From Thermus aquaticus (GTDB lineage Bacteria > Deinococcota > Deinococci > Deinococcales > Thermaceae), in the NCBI RefSeq assembly GCF_001280255.1, contig NZ_LHCI01000106.1:2013832-2072904 (forward strand): DNA of 59,073 nucleotides, given 5' to 3'. Both the position numbers and the translations under genes were made by a program. This document shows, one piece after another, positions 21,862-30,780 of the stretch. The notes beneath the pieces were generated by a model. That model saw nothing but the letters and a program-made list of their open reading frames with translations, did not search any database and had not been told where the DNA came from. Positions within the stretch are counted from its first letter, which is position 1. Each line of letters opens with the position of its first letter.

Positions 21862-23172
21862 GTGCTCTGGCTCCTCCTCCCCGTCCTCCTCCTCACCTAC
21901 CTCCTCTACCGGAGGCGGGCCCCCAGGGCCAGGCCCTGGGCGGGGGTGTGGCTTTGGCGGAAGGGAAGGGCCCGGCGCTTTAGGCCCCGGCTGGACCTGA
22001 GGCTTTTCCTCCTGCTCCTCTCGGCCGCCCTCATGGTGCTGGCCCTCGAGGACCCCCCCCTGGCCCCCCCTCCTTTGGTCCTGGTGGTGGACGCCTCCGC
22101 CAGCATGGCCGCCGACGAAGGCGGGAAGACCCGGCTGGACCTGGCCAAGGAGAGGCTCCTGCCCCTTCTGGAAAGGGCCCCGGAGGCGGTCTTGGTGCGG
22201 GCCGGGGAGCGCCCGGAGGCCTTTGGCCCCGCCCCCGGGGTGGCCCTCCGGCCAAGGCTTCTCGCCCTGGAGGCGGGGGACAAAGGGGCGGACCTGGAAG
22301 GGGCCATGGCCCTGGGGAGGAGGCGCCTCAAGGCCCCGGTGGTGGTGGCCACCGACGGCCCGCCCCCGCCCGGGGCCGAGGGCTACCTGGGGGTGGGAAG
22401 CCCCAGGGAGAATCTGGGCCTCGTGGCCGTGGCCCCGGGGTTTCTGGCCCTGGGGAATAGCGCAAACCGCGCCTTCCTGGCCCGTGTGGAGGCGGGGGGG
22501 AAGGTTTGGGAGGTCCAGGTCCCCCCCAGGGGGTTCGCCCCCCTCCCGGGCCTCCCCACCCCCTTCACCGCCCGCCTTTTGGGCCAAGACGCCCTCCCCC
22601 TGGACGACGAGGCCGGCCTGGCCCTGAGGCGCCTGGGGGTGGACTACCCGATGCTTCCCGCCCTGGAGCGGCTTTTCCGCCTGCTGGGCGCCGCCCCTGG
22701 GGAGGAGGTCCAGGTGCGCATCGGGGTCCCGGAAGGCCCCCCCGCCAGGCCCAGCCTCTACCTGGCCCCTTCCGGGGGAAGCCCCACCCCCGTCCTCCTC
22801 ACCGCCCCCCACCCCCTTCTGGAGGGCGTGGCCCTCCTGGGGGAGCGCCTCCCCCCGCCCCCAAGGCCCCAAGGCCCCTGGCGCGCCTTGGCCGAGGGGG
22901 AAGAGGGGGTGGGCCTCCTCTACTTCACCGAAGGGGGCCTTTACCTGCCGTCCCTTTCCGCCCTGCAGGACCGGCCCTTCTTCCCCCTCCTGGTCTACAA
23001 CTTCCTCAGGCCCTACCGGGAGGTGAAGGTGGGCCTCCTGGCCCCGGAAGAGACCCTCCTCCCCACGCCCGAAAAGAGCTTCCTCCCCAAAGGCCAAGGA
23101 GGCGCGGGCCGGTACCTGGCCCTCCTGGCCGCCCTGGTGCTCCTCCTCGAGGCCCTCCTCTTCAGGCGATAA
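21862..23172 (+). CDS. BatA-like protein with von Willebrand A domain
   Basis: The 436-residue membrane protein has the BatA N-terminal layout: two hydrophobic segments (LWLLLPVLLLTYLLY and LRLFLLLLSAALMVLAL) around a basic loop. A VWA domain follows with the MIDAS motif DASAS (VLVVDASASMA) and the later ATDG. A beta-rich middle and a final membrane helix (YLALLAALVLLLEALL) complete it. Bat-type proteins often partner with MoxR ATPases, but none is next door. The GTG start follows AAGGGAAG. Function in Thermus is unknown. Its stop codon lies inside the -10 of the next gene. Confidence 0.8.
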   Translation: MLWLLLPVLLLTYLLYRRRAPRARPWAGVWLWRKGRARRFRPRLDLRLFLLLLSAALMVLALEDPPLAPPPLVLVVDASASMAADEGGKTRLDLAKERLLPLLERAPEAVLVRAGERPEAFGPAPGVALRPRLLALEAGDKGADLEGAMALGRRRLKAPVVVATDGPPPPGAEGYLGVGSPRENLGLVAVAPGFLALGNSANRAFLARVEAGGKVWEVQVPPRGFAPLPGLPTPFTARLLGQDALPLDDEAGLALRRLGVDYPMLPALERLFRLLGAAPGEEVQVRIGVPEGPPARPSLYLAPSGGSPTPVLLTAPHPLLEGVALLGERLPPPPRPQGPWRALAEGEEGVGLLYFTEGGLYLPSLSALQDRPFFPLLVYNFLRPYREVKVGLLAPEETLLPTPEKSFLPKGQGGAGRYLALLAALVLLLEALLFRR

Positions 23173-23173
23173 T
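23168..23173 (+). promoter_or_regulatory. -10 box for the GNAT-like gene
   Basis: GATAAT, overlapping the stop of the VWA gene, 6 bases before ATG 23180: a leaderless start. Confidence 0.55.
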
Positions 23174-23179
23174 GGGCCC

Positions 23180-23605
23180 ATGCGCTTTCGCCCCTTCACC
23201 GAGGAAGACCTGGACCGCCTCAACCAGGTGGCGGGGGAAAGGCCCCTAAGCCTTGGGGCCCTCCGCTTTTTCGCCCGCACCGGCCACTCCTTCCTGGCGG
23301 AGGAGGGGGAAAGGCCCCTGGGCTTCGCCCTGGCCCAGGCGGTCTGGCAGGGGGAGGCCACCACGGTCCTCATCACCCGTATAGAGGGGGAGGGCGAGGA
23401 GGTCTTACAGGGCCTCCTGAGGGCGGTGGTCAAGAGCGCCTACGATGCCGGGGTCTACGAGGTGGCCCTCCACCTGGACCCAAGCCGGAAGGCCCTGGAA
23501 CGGGCCCTTCTGGAAGAGGGCTTCGCCGTGGGGCCTCTGGTCCTTTGCGTAAGGGTCCTGGGAAGCCGGGGGGCCAGGGGCGAGAGGCGGGGGGTCTTAG
23601 AATAG
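23180..23605 (+). CDS. Small GNAT-like protein (DUF1999-like)
   Basis: The 141-residue protein looks like a compact acetyltransferase fold: RFRPFTEEDLDRL at the start, FLAEEGERPLGFALAQAVW in the second strand pair, and the ending ALERALLEEGFAVGPLVLCV. The acetyl-CoA loop (normally Q/RxxGxG/A) is not clear, so enzymatic activity is doubtful. It resembles the small Thermus family I remember as DUF1999, but that is recall only. It starts leaderless and is followed 4 bases later by another small gene. Confidence 0.6.
   Translation: MRFRPFTEEDLDRLNQVAGERPLSLGALRFFARTGHSFLAEEGERPLGFALAQAVWQGEATTVLITRIEGEGEEVLQGLLRAVVKSAYDAGVYEVALHLDPSRKALERALLEEGFAVGPLVLCVRVLGSRGARGERRGVLE
23598..23603 (+). promoter_or_regulatory. 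-10 box for the HMA-like gene
   Basis: TAGAAT at the end of the previous gene, exactly 6 bases before ATG 23610: a leaderless start. Confidence 0.55.
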
Positions 23606-23609
23606 GGGC

Positions 23610-23819
23610 ATGAACCGCGTCCTCATCGGCATCCGCGGGGAGCCCACCCCGGAGGGGATGGACCGCATCCTGAAGGCCCTGAGGGCTCTAGAAGGGGTGG
23701 AGGAGGCCCAGGCCACGGGCCCCGCCCAGCTCCAGGTCACCTACGACCCCCAGAGCCTCACGGTCATGGACCTGATCCGCACCATCCGCGAAGAGGGGTT
23801 TTTGGCGGGGATGCTTTAG
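23610..23819 (+). CDS. 69-residue HMA-fold protein without metal cysteines
   Basis: MNRVLIGIRGEPTPEGMDRI, then LEGVEEAQATGPAQLQVTYDP and a final IRTIREEGFLAGML, give the beta-alpha-beta-beta-alpha-beta pattern of heavy-metal-associated (CopZ-like) domains. The CXXC metal-binding pair is absent; the loop reads RGEPTPEG. Metal transport is therefore unlikely, and it may be a small protein-interaction module. Its stop directly touches the ATG of the helicase gene (23819/23820), suggesting translational coupling. Function unknown. Confidence 0.7.
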   Translation: MNRVLIGIRGEPTPEGMDRILKALRALEGVEEAQATGPAQLQVTYDPQSLTVMDLIRTIREEGFLAGML

Positions 23820-26021
23820 ATGTTGCCCGAGGCCCTGAAGGGGTTTTCCAGCTACCGGGAGTGGCTGGAGTCTTTGGAGGAGTTTCGGGGCCGCCTGGTC
23901 TTCGCCAGGACCATCCCCAAAGCGCCCCCAAAGCCCGCCCCCTACCGGGGAAGCTTCGCCGGGGTTCTGGAAGCCCTGGGCCTCGTCCCCTTCGCCCACC
24001 AGAAGCGGGCCCTGGAGGTTTTGGAAGAGGGGAAGAACCTGGTTATGGCCTACTCCACCGCCGCCGGCAAGAGCCTGGTCTTCCAGGCTCCCGTGCTGAA
24101 GGCGGCTTTGGAAGGGGAAACCAGCCTCCTCCTCTTCCCCACCAAGGCCCTGGCCCACGACCAGCTGAGGCGCCTCAAGGCCATGGCCAAGGCCCTGGAA
24201 ATCCCCGGGGTCTTCCCCTACGACGGGGACACCCCAAGCCCCTTAAGGCGGAAGGCCCGGGAGGAGGGCCTCGTCCTCCTCTCCAACCCCGACATGCTCC
24301 ACTTTGGCCTCCTCCCCCGGCACGGGGAGTGGGCCTCCTTCCTCTCCCGGCTCCGCTACCTGGTCCTGGACGAGCTCCACGCCTACCGGGGAGTCTTCGG
24401 CACCCACGTGGCCCTGGTCCTCTTCCGCCTCCTGCGCCTGGCCCGCCACTACGGGGCAAACCCCCAGGTCATCGCCGCCAGCGCCACCATCAAGAACCCC
24501 AAGGAGCACGCCGAGGCCCTCACCGGCCTTCCCTTCGTGGAGCTAAAAGAAGAGGTGGCCCGCTCGGAAAGGGAGCTTCTGGTCCTTCTGCCTAAGCCTT
24601 TGGACCCAAAGGGGGAAAGGCGGCGAAGCCCCCTCCTGGAAGCCGCCTACCTGGCCCGGGCCCTGGCCGACGAGGGGCTTAAGGGCCTGGTCTTCGCCAA
24701 CAGCCGCAAAAGCGCCGAGCTCATCGCCCGCTACGCCGCCCACCCCGGGGTGCGCCCCTACCGGGCGGGCTACACGGCCAAGGAGCGGAGGCGGCTGGAG
24801 GAGGCCCTGAAGCGGGGGGAGGTGCGGGTCCTGGTCTCCACCAGCGCCCTGGAGCTGGGGGTGGACATCGGGGAGCTGGACGCCGTGGCCCTGGTGGGCT
24901 ACCCGGGCTCCGTGGCCGCCTTCTGGCAGCGGGCGGGACGGGCGGGCCGGGGGGAGAGGCGGGCGCTGGTGGTCTTCATCCCCCGGGAGGACCCCCTGGA
25001 CGAGTACTTCCTCCACCGCCCCGAGCTCCTCCTCAAGTCCCCTCCGGAGGAGGCCATCGCCGACCCCAAGAACCCCGTCCTCTGCCCCCTCCACCTCCAC
25101 GCCGCCGCCTACGAGATGCCCCTTAGGCGGGAGGAGGTTCTCTGCCAGGAGGCCCTTACGGAGCTCAAGGAGAAGGAGGGCCGCCTCTACACCCAAAAGC
25201 GCCGCCCCCACCGGGAGATCACCCTGAGGGGGCTTGGGACCACCTTCACCCTGAGGGGTCCCGAGGGGGAGGTCCTGGGCTATCTGGACGAGCGCCAGGC
25301 CTACTGGGAGGCCCACCCGGGGGCCATCTACCTGCACCAGGGGGAAAGCTATTTGGTGCGGAACGTGGACCTAAAGAGGCGGGAGGTCTGGCTTCTTCCG
25401 GCCCTCGAGGACTACTACACCGAGCCCAGGGCGGAGAGCGACCTGGAGGTCCTTTCGGGGGAGCCCGTGGGCCACGGGGTCTACGTGGGCCGGGTGGTCC
25501 TCAGGGAAAGGGTGGTGGGCTATGTGAAGAAGCGCTTCTTCACGGGAAGCGTCCTGGAGGAGGTCCCCCTCCTCATGCCCGAGATCGCCTTCCCCACCGA
25601 GGCCCTCTGGTTCCACCCCCCCGAGGTGGTCCCCCCCCACCAGATCCCCGGGGGGATCCACGCCCTGGAGCACGCCATGATCGGCCTTCTGCCCCTTTTC
25701 GTCCTGGCGGAGCGCCAGGACATCGGGGGGCTTTCCTACCCCTTTTACCCCCGTCCCCTCCCCTCGGGCGGGGGGCCCACGGTCTTCATCTACGACGGCT
25801 ACCCCGGGGGCGTGGGCTGCGCCCGGGCGGCGGCCCGCCGCTTTCCCGAGTGGCTTCGGGCCACTTTGGAGCTTTTGAAGGCCTGCCCCTGCGAGGAAGG
25901 GTGCCCCCGGTGCATCCTCTCCCCCAAGTGCGGCAACGGCAACCAGTACCTGGACAAGAAGGCGGCCCTCCTGCTTTGCGCCAACCTGGTCCTCTCCCTC
26001 CCCCCCAGGGTGGTGCATTAA
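23820..26021 (+). CDS. MrfA/YprA-like DExH helicase with DUF1998 cysteine cluster
   Basis: The 733-residue superfamily 2 helicase has motif I STAAGKSLVF, the DExH box LDELHAYRG, SAT in AASATIKN, and motif VI QRAGRAGRGERR. The C-terminal DUF1998-type region ends in the cluster CPCEEGC-PRC-X4-KCGNGN (about residues 681-702), the metal-binding site of MrfA. In Bacillus, MrfA unwinds DNA and, with the exonuclease MrfB, repairs mitomycin-type damage. No MrfB-like gene is adjacent here. It follows the HMA-like gene without a gap. Substrate in Thermus is not known. Confidence 0.88.
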   Translation: MLPEALKGFSSYREWLESLEEFRGRLVFARTIPKAPPKPAPYRGSFAGVLEALGLVPFAHQKRALEVLEEGKNLVMAYSTAAGKSLVFQAPVLKAALEGETSLLLFPTKALAHDQLRRLKAMAKALEIPGVFPYDGDTPSPLRRKAREEGLVLLSNPDMLHFGLLPRHGEWASFLSRLRYLVLDELHAYRGVFGTHVALVLFRLLRLARHYGANPQVIAASATIKNPKEHAEALTGLPFVELKEEVARSERELLVLLPKPLDPKGERRRSPLLEAAYLARALADEGLKGLVFANSRKSAELIARYAAHPGVRPYRAGYTAKERRRLEEALKRGEVRVLVSTSALELGVDIGELDAVALVGYPGSVAAFWQRAGRAGRGERRALVVFIPREDPLDEYFLHRPELLLKSPPEEAIADPKNPVLCPLHLHAAAYEMPLRREEVLCQEALTELKEKEGRLYTQKRRPHREITLRGLGTTFTLRGPEGEVLGYLDERQAYWEAHPGAIYLHQGESYLVRNVDLKRREVWLLPALEDYYTEPRAESDLEVLSGEPVGHGVYVGRVVLRERVVGYVKKRFFTGSVLEEVPLLMPEIAFPTEALWFHPPEVVPPHQIPGGIHALEHAMIGLLPLFVLAERQDIGGLSYPFYPRPLPSGGGPTVFIYDGYPGGVGCARAAARRFPEWLRATLELLKACPCEEGCPRCILSPKCGNGNQYLDKKAALLLCANLVLSLPPRVVH

Positions 26022-26024
26022 ACT
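26019..26024 (+). promoter_or_regulatory. -10 box for the 26031 gene
   Basis: TAAACT overlaps the helicase stop and lies 6 bases before ATG 26031; leaderless pattern. Confidence 0.45.
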
Positions 26025-26030
26025 CCTCCT

Positions 26031-26441
26031 ATGAGCCAGGAGGGGACCGCCTTGGAAGAAAGCCCGGAAACCTTCTTCGCCCGCTTCCAGGCCCACGCCG
26101 TGGAAGTCCACCTCTTCCCCGAGCCCTGGGGAAGCCCCCTTCTGGAGGTGGGCGTGGGCGGGTTCATCCTCTACGCCTTTGACCGGGGCGCTCCCCCGGC
26201 CCCCACGGGCCGGGTCCGGGCCCTCCTCCACGGGGTGGCCCGGGAGGTGAAGCCTTGGGAGGGTGAGGCCTTCTTGGAGCTCATGGGCCCCGCCTACCGG
26301 ATCGGGGGGAAGGCGAGGCCTCTGGGAGAGGGGTTTTACCTCCTGGAGGAGCCCATCCCCCTCCTCCTTTACAGCGAAACCCCCCTGCCCAGCCGGGCCC
26401 AGGTCCACCTCTGGCCCCCCCTGATGCTCTTCCGGGAGTGA
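26031..26441 (+). CDS. Hypothetical protein, 136 residues
   Basis: I do not recognise this protein. It has no signal peptide or membrane segment. It is rich in short hydrophobic strands (AVEVHLFPEPWG, VGVGGFILYAF, GFYLLEEPIPLLLYSE) and proline, suggesting a small beta-rich fold. It lies between the MrfA-like helicase (9 bases) and the zinc-ribbon/cyclase-like gene (1 base), so it is almost certainly coexpressed with the latter. The codon pattern is typical for the region, which supports it being a real gene. Confidence 0.7.
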   Translation: MSQEGTALEESPETFFARFQAHAVEVHLFPEPWGSPLLEVGVGGFILYAFDRGAPPAPTGRVRALLHGVAREVKPWEGEAFLELMGPAYRIGGKARPLGEGFYLLEEPIPLLLYSETPLPSRAQVHLWPPLMLFRE

Positions 26442-26442
26442 G

Positions 26443-29028
26443 ATGCGCTGCGCCTGCGGCCAGAAAAACCCCCCTGAGGCCCGGTTCTGCATGGCCTGCG
26501 GCCGGGCCCTGGGGGTGCTTCTGTCCGCAGAGAGGCGCTTTGTCAGCGTGGTCTTCTTTGACCTGGTGGGCTCCAGCCAGCGCTTCCGGGAGGGCCTCGA
26601 GGCCGCCTACCAGGCCCTCCAGGGGGTCCTGGAGGAGGCCGCCCGCATCGCTAGGGAGCACGGGGGCTTCGTCCACCGGTTTTTGGGCGACGGGGTTCTG
26701 GTCCTCTTCGGGGCCCCCAGGGCCCGGGGCCGGGAGCCCTGGCGGGCCCTGGAAGCCGCCTTGGGCATGGTCCGGGCCTCCCCCCTTCCCGCCCGGGTGG
26801 GGGTGGCCAGCGGGGAGGTGCTCTGGACCCCCCTGGGGGACGGCCAGGCGGGGGACCCCACCGCCCTGGGCCCCCCCGTGGTCCTGGCCGAGCGGCTCTC
26901 CAAGCTGGGAAGGCCGGGGGAGGTCCTCACCGACCGCCTCACCCTGGAGCTGGCCCGGGGGGCCCGGGGGGAGGCCGTGGGCCCCCTCGAGGCCCGGGGC
27001 CTGGGCCCGGTGGAGGCCTACCGGCTGCTGGAGGTCCGCCTGGAGCTGGACCCCGAGGGTGAAGCCCTCCTCGCCCGCCTCCGCCACACCTTCCGGGCTC
27101 CTCCGGCCCGGCTCAACCTGGTGGGCCCTCCAGGGAGTGGGAAAAGCCTCCTCCTGGACAGGTTCCTGGAGGACCCCCCCTTCCCCGCCGTGGTCCTGGA
27201 GCGAATGGGCCCCGAAACCCCCCTGCGGGTTACCCTTCTTGAGGCCGTGGAGAAGGCCTTTGGAAGCCCGGAGGTCCTCCTGGCCCAGGCGGGGCTACCC
27301 CCTAAGCTGGAAACCGCCTGGCGCTACAGCCTGGGCCTCCTTCCCCGCCCCAGCTGGAGCCGGGAGGCCCTGGAGGGGGCCATCCTCGAGGCCTGGCGGC
27401 GGGTCCTCCTCTCCCTGAAAGCGCCCCTCCTTCTGGTCCTCAAGGACCTCCACGCCCCGGACCTCACCTTGGAGCGCCTCCTCCTCCACCCCTTCCCCAA
27501 CCTCCTCCTCCTTTTGGAAAGCCGCAGGCCCCTCTTCTCCCCCCACCTGGGCCTCAAAAGGGGCGAGGTCCCCCTCCTCCTCGCCCTCCAGCCGGCCCTG
27601 GACGCCCTCCCCTCCCGGGAGCGCCAGGCCCTTTTGGCCTGGGGGGTTCTGGGGGAGGTTCCCGAGGAGGCGCTAACGGGCCTGGTGGGAGCCTTTTCCC
27701 GGGAGAGGCTCTTTCGGGAAGGGCTCCTTGAGGGGAACCGGCCCCTCGAGGAGGTGGGCGAGGCCGCTCTCCGCCTCGTGCCCGCCGAAACCCAGCGGGC
27801 CTGGCACCTGGAGGCGGCCAGGCTCTACCAAAAGCGGGGCCAGCTCCTCCCCATGGCCCGGCACCTCCACCGGGCGGGCGAGGGGCGGCAGGCGGCCCTC
27901 ACCCTCCGCCTCCTGGCGCAGAAGGCCTGGCGGGAAGGCCATCCGGAGGAGGCCATCCCCCTCTACCAGGAGGCCCTTAGGGCCGACCCCGCCCTGGAGG
28001 AAGCCCTGAAGCCCGAGCTTCAGGACGCCCTGGCCTCCCTGGGGCTGGCCCTCGAGGCCGAGGCGGGCCCCAGGCGCGAAGACCCGGTCCTCACGGCCTT
28101 CCGGGAGGCCAAAGACCCCCTGGACCTCCTCCCCCTTCTCCCCGGGCTCAGGCCCTACCCCCTGGAGGAGGCCAAGGCCAGGCTCCAGGCGGCCGGGGCC
28201 CTGTGGCGGCGCTTCCAGCCCTTGAAGGCCCTCGAGGTCCTCACCCCCTTCCCTCCCCAGGCCCCCAAAAGCCTCCTCCTCCACCGCCGAAGCCTGGAGG
28301 CGGGCCTCCTCATGGACCTGGGCCGCCACGCCGAGGCCGAGGCCCTCCTCCTGGAAGCCGAACCGGGGGACCTGGAGGCCCAGGTCCGCCACCAGGCCAC
28401 GCGAATCCGGCTTCTTCTGGAGACGGGCCGCCTCCAGGAGGCCCTGGCCGAGGGCGAGGCCGCCTACCGGAAGGCCCCCCACCCCTGGCTGGCGGCGGCT
28501 TTGCTCACCGCCTGGGCGGTGAGGGGCCGCTTCCGCGAAGACCTCTTCCAGGAGGCCCTCAAGCACAAGGACGGCCGGGGCCTGGCCCTCCTGGCCATGG
28601 CCCACCACCGCTGGCTTCGGGGCGAAAACCCCATGAGCCTCCTCAAGGAAGCCCTGAAGGAGGCCCGGCGGCTTGCCAACCCCTACGTCCACCACCTGAC
28701 CCTCACCTCCCTGGCCCTTTACCTCTGGCCCCGGGCCCCCAAAAAGGCCCAGGTCCTCTCCCAGCACCTCCTCTACCAGACCCACCGCACCGGCTTCGCC
28801 GTGCACCTGGAGGTGGCCAGGCTCCTGAGGGCCCAGCTCCTCCTCGAGGCCGGGGAAAAGGTGGAGCACCTCCTGGGATTCACCCCCTCTTTGCCCCTGA
28901 CCCGGGCCTGGAAGGCGGCCCTTCTGGGGGAGGAGCCCGAGGGCCTCCAGGGGTACGGTATGCTGGGGCGGTGGGTTCGCCAGCTGTGGCGTAGCCGGGG
29001 GATAACATGGATTTGGTCCAGGTGGTAG
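26443..29028 (+). CDS. Zinc ribbon, class III cyclase-like domain, NTPase and TPR-like repeats
   Basis: The 861-residue protein opens with a four-cysteine zinc ribbon (CACGQKNPPEARFCMACG). Next is a class III cyclase fold (about residues 30-200): VVFFDLVGSSQRF and FLGDGVLVLFG keep both metal-binding aspartates. The segment that normally reads GDxVNLAARL is LGPPVVLAERL, losing the substrate aspartate and the transition-state asparagine; the arginine is kept. An NTPase domain follows (Walker A VGPPGSGKSLLLD near 230), then long helical repeats like TPR to the end. The layout matches adenylate cyclase/LuxR-type signalling ATPases, but the cyclase may be inactive. It overlaps dnaG by 22 bases. 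Confidence 0.85.
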   Translation: MRCACGQKNPPEARFCMACGRALGVLLSAERRFVSVVFFDLVGSSQRFREGLEAAYQALQGVLEEAARIAREHGGFVHRFLGDGVLVLFGAPRARGREPWRALEAALGMVRASPLPARVGVASGEVLWTPLGDGQAGDPTALGPPVVLAERLSKLGRPGEVLTDRLTLELARGARGEAVGPLEARGLGPVEAYRLLEVRLELDPEGEALLARLRHTFRAPPARLNLVGPPGSGKSLLLDRFLEDPPFPAVVLERMGPETPLRVTLLEAVEKAFGSPEVLLAQAGLPPKLETAWRYSLGLLPRPSWSREALEGAILEAWRRVLLSLKAPLLLVLKDLHAPDLTLERLLLHPFPNLLLLLESRRPLFSPHLGLKRGEVPLLLALQPALDALPSRERQALLAWGVLGEVPEEALTGLVGAFSRERLFREGLLEGNRPLEEVGEAALRLVPAETQRAWHLEAARLYQKRGQLLPMARHLHRAGEGRQAALTLRLLAQKAWREGHPEEAIPLYQEALRADPALEEALKPELQDALASLGLALEAEAGPRREDPVLTAFREAKDPLDLLPLLPGLRPYPLEEAKARLQAAGALWRRFQPLKALEVLTPFPPQAPKSLLLHRRSLEAGLLMDLGRHAEAEALLLEAEPGDLEAQVRHQATRIRLLLETGRLQEALAEGEAAYRKAPHPWLAAALLTAWAVRGRFREDLFQEALKHKDGRGLALLAMAHHRWLRGENPMSLLKEALKEARRLANPYVHHLTLTSLALYLWPRAPKKAQVLSQHLLYQTHRTGFAVHLEVARLLRAQLLLEAGEKVEHLLGFTPSLPLTRAWKAALLGEEPEGLQGYGMLGRWVRQLWRSRGITWIWSRW

Positions 29029-30740
29029 AGGCCATCAAGCGCCGCCTCTCCCTCAAGGAGGTGGTCTCCCGCTACGTGGCCCTGAAGCCGGCGGGCCGGG
29101 GGCGGTGGAAGGGCCTCTGCCCCTTTCACCAGGAGAAGACCCCCTCCTTCTACGTGGACGAGGAGAAGGGCCTCTTCCACTGCTTCGGCTGCAAGGCCGG
29201 GGGGGACCTCATCGCCTTCGTGGAGCGGATAGAGGGCCTGGACTTCCAGACCGCCCTGGAGCGCCTGGCGGAGGAGGCCGGGGTGGAGCTCCCCAGGCGC
29301 TTGGGCGGGGAGCGGCGCAAGGAGCTCTACGAGGTCTTGAAGCTGGCCCAGGCCTACTTCCAGGAGGGCCTAAGGGCCCACCCCGAGGCCATGGCCTACC
29401 TGGAGGGCCGGGGCCTTTCCGGGGAAAGCGTAGGGCGCTTCGGCCTGGGCTACGCGCCGCCCAAAGGGGACGGCCTCCTCACCTACCTCTCTCGCCACGG
29501 GGTGAGCCCCGAGGAGGGCCTAAAGGCGGGGGTTCTGGCGGAGAAGGAGGGGCGGTACTACGACCGCTTCCGAAACCGCATCACCTTCCCCATCAAGGAC
29601 CACCTGGGCCGCATCGTGGCCTTCACCGGCAGGGCCCTGGGGGACGAGGCCCCCAAGTACCTGAACTCCCCGGAGACCCCCCTCTTCCGCAAGCGGGAGG
29701 TCCTCTTCGCCTTTCCCGAGGCCAAGGCCAGGCTCCGGGAGGGGCGGGCCATCGTGGTGGAGGGGCTTTTTGACGCCATCGCCCTCCACCAGCTGGGCTT
29801 TTCCGAGACCGTGGCCGTTTTGGGCTCGGGCCTCTCCGAGGAGCAGGCGAGGCTTCTGAAGACCCAGGAGGTGCGGGAGGTCTACCTGGCCTTTGACGCC
29901 GACGAGGCCGGGCAGAAGGCCACCCTGCAGAGCCTGGACCTGGAGATGGCGCGGAAGTTCCTCTTCTACGCCGTCCGCCTCCCCGTCAAGGACCCGGGAG
30001 AGCTCCTCCTTCACCCCGAGGGCCGGGCCCTCTTCGGGAAAGCCCTGGAGGAGGCCCTTCCCGAGGTGGAGTTCCGCTTCCAGGAGGCCGCCAAGGGCCT
30101 GGACCTCTCCCGGCCCGAGCACAAGCGGAAGGTCCTCGAGGCCCTCACCCCCAGGATGCTCTCCCCCGAGCCCTTTGACCCCGTGGCCGAGCGCCTGAAG
30201 GCCCTGGTGGTGGAGCGCCTGGGCCTCTCCCCCAAGGAGCTCGCCGACTACCTGCAGGCCCGCAAGCGGGGCAGGCCCCTCCCGCCCCCCCCGCCCCCCA
30301 AGGCCGAGCCCAGAAACCGTACCCTCCTCCTGGAGCTGGACGTGATGGCCCTCCTCCTCTCCCTGCCCGAGGAGAGCTTCTTAAACTGGGTCCTCTACGC
30401 CGCCGACCACGTCTGGCCCCCCGAGGGCTCCCTTCTGGCGGAGTTTTTGGAGCTGGCTCGCAAGGAGCCCCGCAAGGACTACCTGCGGAGCGTCCTGAGC
30501 CGCAAGGAGGCGGGGGGCATCCTCCTGGAGCGCCTCATGCTGGCCCCCGAGGTGGACCCCTCCCGCCTCCCCGAGGTCATGGACAAGGCCTTAGCCCGCC
30601 TGAGGGAGGCCTACTACCTGGAACGCCGAGCCAAGCTGAAGGAGATCTTCCTGCAAAACCCCAGCCAGGAACTCCTAAGGGAGATCCAGGAGCTAGACCA
30701 GGCCATAGAGGCGGAAAGGCGCATCTACCGGGGCCTTTAG
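29007..30740 (+). CDS. dnaG: DNA primase DnaG
   Basis: The 577-residue primase makes RNA primers for replication. The zinc-binding domain ([13 protein letters not shown] and [11 protein letters not shown]) is complete. The TOPRIM core shows [13 protein letters not shown] and [16 protein letters not shown]-terminal helical region for DnaB contact runs from about residue 430. The ATG at 29007 lies inside the end of the upstream gene (22-base overlap) in another frame, so the two are translationally linked. sigA, often beside dnaG in bacteria, is about 4 kb away here. Length is close to other Thermus DnaG proteins. Confidence 0.96.
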   Translation: MDLVQVVEAIKRRLSLKEVVSRYVALKPAGRGRWKGLCPFHQEKTPSFYVDEEKGLFHCFGCKAGGDLIAFVERIEGLDFQTALERLAEEAGVELPRRLGGERRKELYEVLKLAQAYFQEGLRAHPEAMAYLEGRGLSGESVGRFGLGYAPPKGDGLLTYLSRHGVSPEEGLKAGVLAEKEGRYYDRFRNRITFPIKDHLGRIVAFTGRALGDEAPKYLNSPETPLFRKREVLFAFPEAKARLREGRAIVVEGLFDAIALHQLGFSETVAVLGSGLSEEQARLLKTQEVREVYLAFDADEAGQKATLQSLDLEMARKFLFYAVRLPVKDPGELLLHPEGRALFGKALEEALPEVEFRFQEAAKGLDLSRPEHKRKVLEALTPRMLSPEPFDPVAERLKALVVERLGLSPKELADYLQARKRGRPLPPPPPPKAEPRNRTLLLELDVMALLLSLPEESFLNWVLYAADHVWPPEGSLLAEFLELARKEPRKDYLRSVLSRKEAGGILLERLMLAPEVDPSRLPEVMDKALARLREAYYLERRAKLKEIFLQNPSQELLREIQELDQAIEAERRIYRGL

Positions 30741-30743
30741 GGG

Positions 30744-30749
30744 TAGAAT
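30744..30749 (+). promoter_or_regulatory. -10 box for mdh
   Basis: TAGAAT just after the dnaG stop gives a transcript starting near 30756 and a leader of about 25 bases carrying AAGGAGGT, so mdh is an SD-led gene, unlike many neighbours. Confidence 0.5.
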
Positions 30750-30780
30750 CCCCTTGGGCGAAGGCCCGAAGGAGGTTAGC

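Noticed and set aside
21823-23433. 536-codon antisense frame over the VWA gene
   Set aside because: Low-complexity shadow frame without recognisable domains.
23610-23819. Copper chaperone CopZ
   Set aside because: The HMA-like fold lacks the CXXC metal site.
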